DNA of 64,000 bases from Parasponia andersonii. Lineage: Eukaryota > Streptophyta > Magnoliopsida > Rosales > Cannabaceae. How positions within the stretch are numbered: the stretch's first letter is position 1; the number at the start of each line of letters is the position of its first letter. The position numbers were made by a program, and so were the translations under genes. The notes below the pieces were generated by a model. It worked only from the letters and a program-made list of their open reading frames with translations. It was not told the DNA's origin and ran no database searches. The stretch is taken from assembly GCA_002914805.1 (NCBI GenBank), contig JXTB01000111.1, positions 281,135-345,134 on the forward strand, read 5' to 3'. Below, piece after piece: positions 37,709 to 48,458 of this stretch.

Positions 37709-40700
37709 ACTTTTATTTAATTGTTTCTTATGTTTCAAAGCAAAAAGAAAGCATTGAATAATATTTTGGATTTAGGATATCAAAATTATGTTGAGAATAA
37801 AGAAAAAGAAAGTCAAACACATATGATGACCAGTCAAGAAGACACTCAGGTAGCATATGGGACCAATGATCCGTGTGTGTAGATGATTTTATATACATTG
37901 AAATAATTAAGTATAATCTATCACATCTAGCTAAAAGTATACTATTATTCCAATTTTATACCCAATATTTAGTAAAAATCCAATATTTAATTTATATTGT
38001 TTAGTTATTCTGTTCCCTAGCTAAGCTCATTCTTAAAATAATTGCGGAAAATGACCCATCTCATGTAAGAACAGGATGAGATACTAATCGTTATTAATAT
38101 AAACTTTTTCTTAAAAAAAAAAAAAAACATACATACACACATGCAAACGGGTCCTAGAATATATGAAGATCGAATCCATATGAGACCATTTACTCTAGAT
38201 GTTCAAACTATAAACAATGACAACATATAGATGTAGATATATAACACAAAGAAAATGCCCATTTGCGTGATGATTGAGTAATCATAAGGGGAAAGTTTCG
38301 TTTTCAAATGAGCACATACAATTAATGTTGATGACGAAAGTTTGTTTTACATGTTGGCATAATTTGCTTGTAGCGTTATATAAAAAGTTTGTCATGTAGT
38401 TTGAACGGGAGGCAGATGTTCAAAGTCTAAGCCAAAATATGAGGACTGATTTGATCGTTCAATAGAAGATTATTGAACTATAAGGACAGCAGCTTGTCAT
38501 TTCAAGAGGACGTTCAACAGGAGATTACAAACATATATACAGTTTGTCATGTATATATGTTTTTATTTTTTTCCAGATGAAAGTACATTCGGTGATTAGG
38601 GCTTTTATATGTTAATTAAGAACAATTTTGAGTGACGTTAAAATTATTTCCCAATCAATTAATTAGTTGGGACCTATATTGATCAGTGATCAACGAAAAC
38701 AGGTGAGAGATTGGGACTCTGACGACGTATTCGGAACTAAACCAATAAGCACTATTTTCTTTTGCTTTTTTTTTTTTTTTTNTTTCTTTCTTTCTGCTTC
38801 TCGACCTCACCAAGGGTTCTTTCTAGGGCTTTCGTTTTTGTTTTTTTTTTTTTTTTTGGGAAAATTTTTTTGTAATTAATGGGCACTAATTAGTAATTAC
38901 AAGTTACTTTTGCAACTAGGAAATTGAAAATTAGACCAATACCGCTAGAGATGTAAATGGGACGGAACGAAGCAGAGAATAACTCCGGCCATCACCCCTG
39001 CCTCGTTAAATTAGCCTCCATCCCCATTTAAATGTATTTGGAAAATCCTGGCTGAAATTAAAATTAAATGCATTCAATTTTATGTGATTTTTTGTTTTTA
39101 GCGCTATGCTATTTAAAATACAAATTAGCATTATATAATGTTTAGATATATGTAAGTATATTGGGGTGGGAGTGTACCAATTCCCTGATCTGACCTCGAC
39201 TCAAGTAGGGGAGATACCAAAAAAAAAAATAAAAAAAAAAATAAAAATCATATGCCCCGTTCACCGATTAGCATCCCATAACCGCGCTAAGAAACGACGT
39301 CCCCAACTATGATTCATTAGACCTAACTAATTTATACCTTTTTATCTTTAAAAAATCTATATAATTGTCATCTTTCCCTTTCCGAATTAATTTCAAAGAA
39401 GAAACTTTAAGTGCTGAAAATTATAGGTAAAACTTTTCAAAAAAAAAAAAAAGAAAATTATAGGTAAAACAATGTAAACAACTATTGGGAACTTTTTTAG
39501 TCTAGGATTCTTAGAAGTATACGTGAATGTACTTGAGAGGATGGATTCGAATCGTTAATTTATGTATAATTTCATGACAAAAAATTCTTAAAAAAAAAAT
39601 TATTGCTAACTTTTGATTCATATATCTTTAATTGTCTTAAAATGTAGTATTAAGCTCCAACCCTTGCACTCTAACTACACCCCAAGCCCAATCTAGGAAT
39701 CCAACGGAACCCAATCTGTCTCCCAAGTTTAGTCCATTCAAATTCGTCCCGAGCAAAACCAATTGGGAAATGAACCCGAGAGACAAAATCACCTTTTTAG
39801 GATTACCATTAAACAATTTAGAACTGTTGAATATTTGTGACATTTATCACTAGAGTAGTAACATGTGGTTACAATATTTGTGAAGGCTAAAAATATTGTC
39901 AATATTGACATTTGCGAATACCCGACATTAATATTGTTATAAAAAAAGTTATTTCGGCCTACTTTGGCCCAAAGGACTCTAGTCAAGTCCACTTCCCGGA
40001 ATTTGAGTATTGTTCCGAGAGAAAAGGATATGGATAAGATCAGTTTTTTGTAACCAGGTTTATTAATAAGTAATTTAGGGTAAAAAAAATAGGATCCACA
40101 CAAATCAAATGACACAGCTGCCTTCTCAAAACCCTCGACCAACTCCACTTACATGACCACAACCTTAATTAACATGATGTCACACTTCCCAATAAAACCT
40201 CATTTCTCCCTCATTTTCCCTCATTTTTCTCTAGTTCTCTCTCTTTTCATTTCTCTCGAAACTGAAGCAAAAAACCTACAAAAAAGAGAATTAAAAACCA
40301 CTAAAAAATAGTTTACCGAAGTTAGTATTTAAGGTTTTCAACCTATTGTTCTCATCTCAATTAATCAAAAAAGTTCCAAAATGACCAAAATGCATTATGT
40401 TGAATCCAAAAAATTCCGAAAGATTTACCCAAAACTTTGCGTTGAAGTCGAGAACTCTGTCGAAGAAGAATAAAGCAGTGGAAGGAAAAAAGATCTCAAT
40501 TAATTAGCCAATCTGAAGGGAGAGAGGCCGATGGAAGATGATAAAAAATCGATTTTTTTTTAGTCTTTTTGCAAAAATTTTTTTTTTTTTTTTAATTTGT
40601 CTACATCTATTTCTCTTTGTGTCATGGAATGATAATTTTTTAGGAAATATTTTAGTTGGTATGTTTATGTCCGTATTATTTTCTCATTTGTTATAGAAAA

Positions 40701-40777
40701 TTTTTTGGGTAACCCTTTATGGAATTTCTCGACGTGTAAGTTCTTTTTTACCTTCTTTGGTTCAAGTCACACTCTTA
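37709..40777. other. Gene-free stretch with decayed repeats
   Basis: 37829-38520 holds the far end of the duplicated upstream tract of the LBD29 genes. A T-rich run with one N lies at 38767-38792. 38945-39225 (from GAGATGTAAATGGGACGG) looks like a common plant repeat but has no ends I can place. 40180-40260 (TTCTCCCTCATTTTCCC and CT-rich sequence) resembles the transcribed part of a plant LTR, so a solo LTR is possible but unproven. No coding region supported. Confidence 0.4.
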
Positions 40778-41540
40778 GGGTCAAGTCTCACTTGACCATA
40801 GGTTAGATCCCATTTGACCCCTCCCTTGTTTGATTTAACTTATTATTTTATAATTTTCAAATAGAAATTTTGGCATATTTGTAATCAAGTACACTGATTT
40901 CCTGATGTCTGACAAGCTTGTTACCAAGATCACTACAGAGAGAATGGAATACTTCTATCATTAGCTTACATACGAATTGTATTATCATGCATTATAGAAA
41001 GAAGAGGACTATACCAAAATTGACCAAGAGGAGTGACCTAAGAGAAGTAACCCAATTTCTAGGAGAAAGACAATGAATTATTTTACATATATGTTCTATA
41101 CATTTTTTTTTTTCAATTATGGATGTTGAACTATATTGGCATAAATATCATCTTGCCTATAATTATCTATTTAGCATAATATTTAGTAAAATTTAGTTTA
41201 TTTAATAAACAATTTGTTTATTATCCCAGGTCAAAAATAACTTGATCCCATGTTAACTATTACTTAATTCGAGAACAAGTAAAACTTGATTCAGGGTCAA
41301 GAATAACTTGACCAAAACACCAATGCTTTTCATAATTAGTGTAATCATATTTTTTTTTTGTCTAAATGACTATTATATTTCACAAATACAAGATTATTTG
41401 TCATCCTTATGGAGAATAAAAATCTCAAAAATCACTCGATCAATATTACAATTATCTCATAAAGCACTATAATATTGATCTATGGGTCAAGTTTTGCTTG
41501 ACTTATATAGGTCAAGATGAATTTGACCTTGAAGTAAGGT
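40778..41540. repeat. Cluster of degenerate hairpin words GGTCAAG..CTTGACC
   Basis: At least four hairpin words share this theme: GGTCAAGTCTCACTTGACC (40779-40797), GGTCAAGAATAACTTGACC (near 41300), GTCAAGTTTTGCTTGAC (near 41490) and GGTCAAGATGAATTTGACC (near 41510). Half-words lie near 40820 and 41230. Spacing is irregular. The design resembles the array at 54990-56930 but with a different word. Confidence 0.6.
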
Positions 41541-42319
41541 CATTCTGACATGTGACGTCTAAATCACTATTACACGAAGAAAGATGAATAGTTCAATAAA
41601 AAAAAAAAGAATATTTCGGCACAATATTTTCTAGATGGTTATTACAGACTTTATTCAAGGTCGATCACTCATTATCAAACAAAAACAAAGCTTCCTTCAC
41701 ATATTTACCTAACAACATCTAAGCAACATCCACCACCTTTCAAATGCCAAAGCTCCCAAACAATATCTATCGAGGAAAAAAAAAAAGTACAGTGAGGGGG
41801 AGAGAGAGAAGAACACGATAAGAGAGAGAAAATAACGTGGAGAAGAAGGATGGAATTGAAAGAAAAAGGAAAAAAAAATTAAAATGCATTAATTGAGCTC
41901 TTCAACCTTCCAAGGACAAATTAGGAATGGTTTTGTTTCTCTCTCTAATAACTCCTACAAAATTAAACATTTACTCCTATCTATGTCAAAAAAGCCTTCC
42001 TCTTCACAAAAAAATCAAATTGGGTCCAAAGTGGTCCTATCTATGTCATTTTCTCTTGTTCCCACAAATACCCTTGAAAGGAGAAGGGAAAAAAAAGAGA
42101 ATTTATGGTAGGTGTCATTTTTTTACACTTTATTTTATTAAGTGTCTATTTTTTTATTTTTATAGTTAAATGTACAGATATATATTTTTACACTTAGTAT
42201 ATTTATTTATATACTAATTTTAGTTTGTATACAAAGTATATCAATTTTTATACTAGGTATATCATATATTAAATTTGGTATATCTACTGACATACTAATT
42301 ACTTTGCTACAACATTTAA

Positions 42320-42575
42320 AAAACATACATTTACTTAAAATGAGTCAAAAGTTTAGTCATTTACATACTCCCTCCAAACAAACATTTATTTGAAATGGAC
42401 TCAAAATTCGGTCATTTACATAATCCTACTCGGCATTCTTTTCAGATTTTCAACTATCTTTAGAATCCCGAGGTCCAAACAAATATTTATTTGAAATGGA
42501 CTCAAAATTCCGTCATTTACATAATCTTACTCGGCATTCTTTTCAGATCTTCAACTATCTTCGGAATCCCGAGGT
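42320..42575. repeat. 101-bp tandem repeat, two full copies plus a decayed partial copy
   Basis: Copies at 42374-42474 and 42475-42573 differ at a few sites. Both include CATTTATTTGAAATGGACTC (first with ACATTTATT, second with ATATTTATT) and end with ATCCCGAGGT. A third, older partial copy precedes them at about 42327-42370. Non-coding. Confidence 0.85.
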
Positions 42576-42939
42576 TCAAAATTGTTGTATTTTTCATTAT
42601 TTTGTGTTTCTCAAGCTATTTATATGTCATTTCTTGAACATATTATCGTTTCTAAATTTCCTCCATGTTCTTTAAGTCCAAAGTTTTTATTATTTTTCAG
42701 ACTTATCCGTCATCTTTCATTCCCATTTGTGCATTCCATTGTTGTCATTAAAAGTTCTGTCACTATCATACGCAAACATCATTTTTCTCATTGTCGTCAT
42801 TTTTAAGTTACATATCATTCTTCAAACTAATTGTCGTTTATTTTCCACGTCATACACTGGTAACACGTAAAAGTGGATAGGAATCCAAACTAAGGACTAG
42901 AAACCAACTCCATATAGGGTGGTTGAAAGTGACAAGACG

Positions 42940-43180
42940 CTATTTTTTAAGATATTCTTTCACTTAGAGAGGGTAAAGTTAAAAGTTCGAACTCTCATGT
43001 CCCTCTTAGGAGCTCAACCGAATAGGAATAACTCTAGGAAGTGACCTACTATTGGGATCTCATCATCAACGGAAAAAAACATACTAGAAACCATTGAGCT
43101 CAACCGAATAGGAATGACTCTGGGAAGTGACCTACTATTGGGATCTCATCATCAACGGAAAAAAACATACTAGAAACCAT
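42940..43180. repeat. 86-bp tandem duplication next to a tRNA-like fragment
   Basis: Copies 43011-43096 and 43097-43180 are nearly identical (AGCTCAACCGAATAGGAAT in both). Just before them, 42920-43000 has GGTGGTTGAAAGTGACAAG followed by AGTTCGAACTCTC, resembling degenerate pol III boxes A and B, so this may be an old SINE whose 3' part was duplicated. Confidence 0.6.
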
Positions 43181-43320
43181 AAAATGCATGGATGTAATAA
43201 TACATCAATAACAATGGCCGATTTGTACAAATACTCGAAATATTGATTCAAGTTGGTTACCAAACAATTCACGTCTTCGCAATACAAACAGGAAGAAATC
43301 AAGGCTTATTTAGCCTTTAC

Positions 43321-46311
43321 TCATCTGAAAATACCTTCATCATAGGGGCCAGGTAAACCTTTGAGTACATCTCTTAACGCATAGTAATGGCTATCGCATT
43401 TATGGTCTGATATTATGTTGCTGGAGAGCACAATTCTTTGAAAATGTTCACCGGGATTCCTTTTCCACAGTGTGAAAAACTCCCTGGGGCTTCCGGAATG
43501 AGAGCTCAAGTTCCTCTTTAGGTAGTAAACCGAACCTGGCACAAACAATTCCTCAGGAACCGTACAGGCAGAGCCTCCAGTTTTAACAGCAACAGAAGTT
43601 TCATATCCTGTTTTGGTGGTTAAAGCGGCTCTTGGAGAAGCTGATGATTGTTTACCAGCGACCAGATTATCTGAGCAGAGGCCAAAACAGCATTCACTAA
43701 GGGAAGAAGGCAAAATTTGACTACTAATGTGTAAACCAGACATAACCACTCATGCAAGTATTTTCAATATCTAGAATGTAACAGGGTTGGATGAGAAGTA
43801 ACTATCTTATCAGAAATGTTGGAAACCTTGATTAAGAGGGGCTCACCAGATGAATTTTCTGTTTTTCTAAACTTTGCATAGTCAGCAAGTTTTCGAGCTA
43901 CATCTTGCATTGAAGACACCACCTGCTTTGCGTTTGTAACCAAATCTATAAAGCTTCTCCAATCTTCCTTCTCGACTACACTCATCCTTCAAAGATGAGA
44001 AATGAGGGATAAATTTTGTGAAGCCTTAACAATTACGATCAACCCAACAAAAGAAAGTACCAGTCGCCATATAGCAATCTTACTCTTGCTCTATTTAAAG
44101 CATACCCTTTACATTTGACTCAAACATGTCCCTTCTCTCCAAATGTCGTCAGAAAAAAATTGAATTGCTTTAATACCATGTGAAATCTACTTACCAATCA
44201 GTATCAAGAATCTCGTCCCTCAACCTTGTAAGAGAAGCAACGCTTAACCTGGGGATTATATCGTCCTGCATAGGAGGATAAATGAGAAGAAATAACGAAA
44301 GGGAAGCAATAGAAACAAACTAGCTAACAGATATTAAAAATTGCAATTTCTCACCTGCATCACAACAGTTGTAACAAAATCAGAACAGCTTTCAGCAAGT
44401 TCTTTGGAGACACACGGTGGTGTCGCATACCCAATAGCAGTAACAATGTCAGGGCTAAAACCCAGCTCCTTAAGTGACTTCTTGCGGAGCATTATTGCTA
44501 GTAAAGATGCTGTAGCACCTCCAAGTGAATGACCTACCAGCCTTAACCTAAATCCCTGTTAGTGAGTCAGGTTCACTACCAAACTAACTAAAATCAATAA
44601 AGAATGCTTAAAACTCAGAAACAATAAAGATCTAAGAGAGGGGAAAAGGCATAAGCGAAGACAACACCATACAAGAAAAAAAGAAACGAAAATGAATTCT
44701 TCACCACCTCATATTTCACCAAGCACTTTCTTATGGTTTCCATCTCATGATGGAGCAACCAACGAGCAGCTTCAGCTGTGCCAAAGTGAGTAGAATAGCC
44801 CTCAACTGTGACTTCACCATCACTTGAAGAAACAATATCAGTAATAAGGTCATAGACGGTATGAGTTCCACGAATTCCAAAAATCACAAGTTTCTTATGA
44901 GTATCAACCCCTATGTAATATCCAGGCCTCATGACACTAGAATTCTTAACAAACTTCAACACATTACTTTCTCGAAGCATGCTATGCCTTGCAAGACTTG
45001 CAGCGTTATCCTTATAAGCACCTTTTGCTAATTCAGTGTGGTAAATAAGGTCATGAACCTAAAATGCAAAACGAATGCCTGATAAGCATAACATAGATTT
45101 CAAAAGTTTAAGACCCATTTATGATATCTGAATATACAAACACACGCATATTATACACACTCATAGCCCCCTGTATTCAGCATGCAAGTATTCATCATAC
45201 GAAACAGTAATAATAAAAAAGGTATAGGAACTACGATTGAATCTGATGATATCTGAATGCCTTTGACATCTTCAATGGGGCTTGATGATGCTTGACGAAG
45301 ATATAATAGATACAGGCCAACTGTAAGGTCGCTCAAAGTCCAATCCTGAATACCACTCTTACTCCTTTGGATGCTTGAAATGATCTCACTAACTGATCGA
45401 GTTCCAGGTGGGGATCTGTTTCCAATCTCACTTCCTGCAACTTTAACAATTTATTTCACCCTTTAGATTACCAGGCATTTAGGATGAAGAAACACAAACT
45501 CTAAAATCCAACATTTACGCCATGTCTAAATCCGTAATGGGCAACTATAGGAAAGAAAGTGACGGAAATATTTTCTTTCTTCATTCATTATGTGTTTAGG
45601 TGAACAATTAGGAAACGACTTTTGATGGTTCCACAAGATCATAGAGAGAGAAAAAAAAAAAAAAACTTGATCCGTTGTCTTATACATTGTCATTAGTTAC
45701 AGAGTAGTAAATTTGCAAAATGTACATCAATTCCTTATTCTCAACTTTGGAAGTAAAAGAACGGACTAAACAAGCTATAGATGCTTCATATTGTAAACCA
45801 TTCACAACGACCACCAGAAAGCTATATACAATCAAACGAATCATAAGCTGACATAAACAAACCTGTTGGGAGAGCCCACCTACACAATTGTAGAGCAGGC
45901 TCAAGAGCTTTGGTGAGCCAAGCAAGCTCCAACTTCCACTTATTATCACCAAACAAGTCTTCCTCATCAGAAGTGTACTTATCTACCTTCTTCTCAACTT
46001 TAGACCTCAAACTGACTTGAGGGGCATTTTTTTCTTGCTTCACTACATCCTCTTCAACCTTGTTTGGCTTCTTCTGTTGTGAGTAAAACCGGTAAAGAAT
46101 CCCATATATAAACCTCTCTGATTCTTCTTGCTTCTTCACAAAAGTTTCCATACAATCTAACCAAAAAAAGAAATATAAGTTAAATATTCAATCTCATTGT
46201 ATTAACACACCAAACCCAATTTCCCAATAATCCTCTCCCACCATTTTCTCCAAAAAAAATACCTTGCTTACATATATTATGGAAGAGACGCTTCAAAAAT
46301 GGGTTACCCAT
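43321..46311 (-). CDS. Class-3 lipase (sn-1 diacylglycerol-lipase-like, alpha/beta hydrolase)
   Basis: Eight exons with GT..AG borders: 46311-46263, 46156-45863, 45434-45235, 45058-44708, 44555-44355, 44265-44195, 43986-43847, 43670-43321. They join in frame to 551 aa. The lipase core starts in exon 4: YYIGVDTHKKLVIFGIRGTHTVYDLITD (oxyanion side), then VGHSLGGATASLLAIML with the nucleophile Ser, DDIIPRLS with the acid Asp, and SHYYALRDVL with the likely catalytic His. The N-terminal part is acidic and lysine-rich with no clear signal peptide. Expected reaction: release of a fatty acid from the sn-1 position of acylglycerols. The ATG gives MGNPFLKRL and is the first in frame. The gene sits 3' of the LBD cluster as I recall for At2g42450 in Arabidopsis. 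It is divergent from the snoRNA promoter at 46482-46633. No lesion seen; the exon 7/8 junction is the least certain border. Confidence 0.9.
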
Positions 46312-46481
46312 TTCTTCAAGTGAGGAAAAGAAAGACGGGTTTTTTGAGAGCTTTCATATACAGTCGGGGAGGGTGATGTGAGGCGGTGATGATTCTCAAG
46401 GTGTCACTTCCTCGGCCTGGCGGCGAAGCGAGCGGAGATGGTGAAATGGATGGATCATCAAAAAGACCAAGGAAAAGGTAA

Positions 46482-46633
46482 TGGGCCTTGGCCCACTGGC
46501 CCATTATTTATGGACCGTCTTAAAGGCTCAAATGGACAAAACTCAAGGGCATTTGTGGTAATCCGACAAAATCTCGGATCGATTTCTCTGTATAAATTGG
46601 CCACTCTGTCTCTCCCATTTGGTACTAGGGTTT
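46482..46633 (+). promoter_or_regulatory. snoRNA/ribosomal-type promoter: three site II boxes, TATA, telo-box
   Basis: Site II words TGGGCC/GGCCCA at 46482-46487, 46490-46495 and 46498-46503, a TATAAA at 46591-46596, and a telo-box TAGGGTTT at 46626-46633, in that order and spacing. This combination is established for plant ribosomal-protein genes and for plant polycistronic snoRNA genes. No convincing protein frame follows, but two box C/D snoRNAs do (46966 and 47209). The lipase starts 171 bp away on the other strand, so the element may act in both directions. Confidence 0.75.
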
Positions 46634-46965
46634 CACTTTCGAACCACAGTTTCTTTTACGCTATTAAAGTATTCACGCCGCCCTCTCCTCCTTAATCGAC
46701 TTTCTCAACCTCTCTCCACTCCCGTCACGCTCCGAATCCGACCGACCAATCGGAACGCGCGACCGAGATTCGTCTATTACTGTATGAAATTTACTAATCC
46801 AAATGGGTTACTTGCATTGGTTTCTCACTCTGGCTTAAATATTACCTCGTCTCCTCCTATCCAAATCCATATATTTCCTAAATTTGCACGCGTAGATAGA
46901 TATTCCTATATGCATATTTACTTCAATTTTTATTGATTTTTGTGTATATATATAATTTTTCAATT

Positions 46966-47056
46966 TGGAGAATGAGATGATGACTATTATTTCCCTATTG
47001 GTTTGATTGCCGCAATGATGGCACACTCAGTATTAGCTCTAGCTGATCGTTCTCCA
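46966..47056 (+). ncRNA. Box C/D snoRNA, copy 1; predicted guide for 18S rRNA 2'-O-methylation
   Basis: Terminal stem GGAGAATGA (46967-46975) with TCGTTCTCC (47047-47055), one wobble. Box C ATGATGA 46977-46983, D'-like TTGA 47003-47006, C'-like ATGATGG 47015-47021, box D CTGA 47043-47046. The 13 bases before box D, GTATTAGCTCTAG, are the exact reverse complement of CTAGAGCTAATAC, a segment near the 5' end of plant 18S rRNA. By the rule of the fifth base upstream of D, the methylated base is the A in CUAG-A-GCU (A162 by my count on remembered Arabidopsis 18S). The promoter with site II and telo-box lies 330 bp upstream. I could not assign a target to the D' guide (TTTCCCTATTGGT). Confidence 0.85.
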
Positions 47057-47208
47057 TTATTTATTTTAAAAAATTATTTTTCTACAATGTTGAAATTATA
47101 TGCTTAATATTAATCATTGAGATGTTTCTTTTGGGTTTCTTTGCAACAAAATTTTAAAATGTAAGCATTTGGAGCAAAGGGGAAAGCAAATGATGGTGGT
47201 GTGGTTTT

Positions 47209-47306
47209 AGAGAATGAGATGATGACTTGACATCGTTTTCCCTATTGGTTTGATTTGCTAGAATGATGGCATGTTCAAATGTATTAGCTCTAGCTGATCA
47301 TTCTCT
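47209..47306 (+). ncRNA. Box C/D snoRNA, copy 2; same predicted 18S rRNA target
   Basis: Terminal stem AGAGAATGA (47209-47217) with TCATTCTCT (47298-47306), perfect. Box C ATGATGA 47219-47225, D'-like TTGA about 47250-47253, C'-like ATGATGG 47263-47269, box D CTGA 47294-47297. The guide TGTATTAGCTCTAG gives the same 13 pairs to 18S rRNA as copy 1 and adds a wobble and one more pair. The copies share TTTTCCCTATTGGTTTGATT-like sequence before box D', so that segment is probably under selection as well. Differences in the stem are compensated, which supports both as real RNAs. Copy 2 follows copy 1 by 153 bp, likely on one precursor. Confidence 0.87.
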
Positions 47307-47311
47307 TAAAC

Positions 47312-47315
<4 letters not shown>

Positions 47316-47364
<49 letters not shown>
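47316..47364. repeat. (TA)24 microsatellite
   Basis: Pure TA run just 3' of the second snoRNA. Confidence 0.95.
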
Positions 47365-47366
<2 letters not shown>

Positions 47367-47549
47367 TTCTGATTAAAAAGCATTCTTTTTTGTTCGTGAC
47401 TAAATCTGTGGATAGGTTCATAATATTACAGGAGGTTAACTCGAAAAGAAAAGGTTCAAACATTACCACAGCTTAGACGAAATTATAAATGACCCAAAAC
47501 CATTTGAAATTGTCATTTTGGTCCCAGAAAATGTTGATTTATTACTTAA

Positions 47550-47751
47550 ACAGGGACACATTCTGGACTCTCCATAAGTTGTCTCCTTATAAACCGAGGG
47601 ATTCAGGGCTCTTTCCAGATAATAGTTCCTTTATTGGGCTCAGTAGTTCCGTTTTCTTTATTGCACCGAAGAAAGTTGCAACTGATACACATCCTATCCG
47701 AGTAGCCAGAACTCTATGTTCCACACTTTTGAACCTGTCATTGCTCATTAT
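47550..47751 (-). pseudogene. 2-oxoglutarate dioxygenase pseudogene copy 1, exon 3 part
   Basis: Read on the minus strand from 47751 it gives IMSNDRFKSVEHRVLATRIG, then VSVATFFGAIKK and SPIKELLSG, the C-terminal double-stranded-helix end of an ACC-oxidase-homologue-type dioxygenase (the H of VEHRVL is the third iron ligand). It is out of frame after ESLGL, with a TAA. The rest of the gene lies beyond a copia insertion, at 53869-54300. Confidence 0.85.
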
Positions 47752-47857
47752 CCAGACTTTAGTTTTAAAAGAAAAATATAAGACTATGGGATTATAATAT
47801 GATTTGTCGTTTTATTTCATACGGTTAAATGTGACGAAAATGATTTTTGGCTGTGTG

Positions 47858-48361
47858 TGTTGAACAAATCAATAATTGTAGCTTACCTGCCAGTCGCAAT
47901 AGGAACAGTAAAAAGGCAGCCGCAATAGGAATAGTGAAAAGAGTGGCCGTTGTAGCAATAGTAAAAGACGGTGTTCACATTACTTTTTAAGTTCTATAAA
48001 TACGGAGAGCTTTATCATTTGTTTTGCATCACATTCTAAATCTTCTTCCTTTCTAAGAGAGAATTTAAGTCTAAGAATTTCTCTTAGTATCTTACTCGTT
48101 TTTTCTTAAATTGTTTAGAGAGAGTGTTTTCTCCTATTTCAATAGAGATAGATTCATTTGTTCTCTCCTTGTATTTAGAGAAAAGTGAATTGTAATCTTT
48201 TCTTCATAGTGAAATTCTTCACAGACTTGTCCGTGGACGTAGCCTAAGTTGGGTGAATCACGTTAATTCTTTTGTGTGCCTTATTTATTTACATTTTACT
48301 CAAATTTTCTCAATTCGTATTTTAGCTGTATTATCGTTTCTGCAAAGTCGATCTCCTAACA
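47858..48361 (+). repeat. 5' LTR of the copia element
   Basis: 504 bp, with the terminal TG...CA intact. The U3 has two to three copies of a unit with core GCAGCCGCAATAGGAATAG or close variants. A CTATAAATAC TATA box is near 47994-48003, followed by R/U5 sequence. Confidence 0.93.
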
Positions 48362-48362
48362 G

Positions 48363-48374
48363 TGGTATCAGAGC
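48363..48374 (+). other. Primer binding site of the copia element
   Basis: TGGTATCAGAGC, one base after the LTR, complementary to the 3' end of plant initiator Met-tRNA, as in Tnt1-type elements. Confidence 0.92.
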
Positions 48375-48458
48375 CATTGGTTGGAGTACTATTCACATAT
48401 ACGGTACTGTTCACATATAGTGAAACGGTGGTAATTGAATAAATCGTGGTGAACAAAA

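Noticed and set aside
39637..40260. Possible protein gene or solo LTR
   Set aside because: The minus-strand frames show no domain. The CT-rich part resembles an LTR, but no TG..CA ends with target duplication could be placed.
46438..46936. Truncated ribosomal-protein gene after the telo-box promoter
   Set aside because: Translations after the telo-box match no ribosomal protein I know. The box C/D snoRNAs downstream explain the promoter better.
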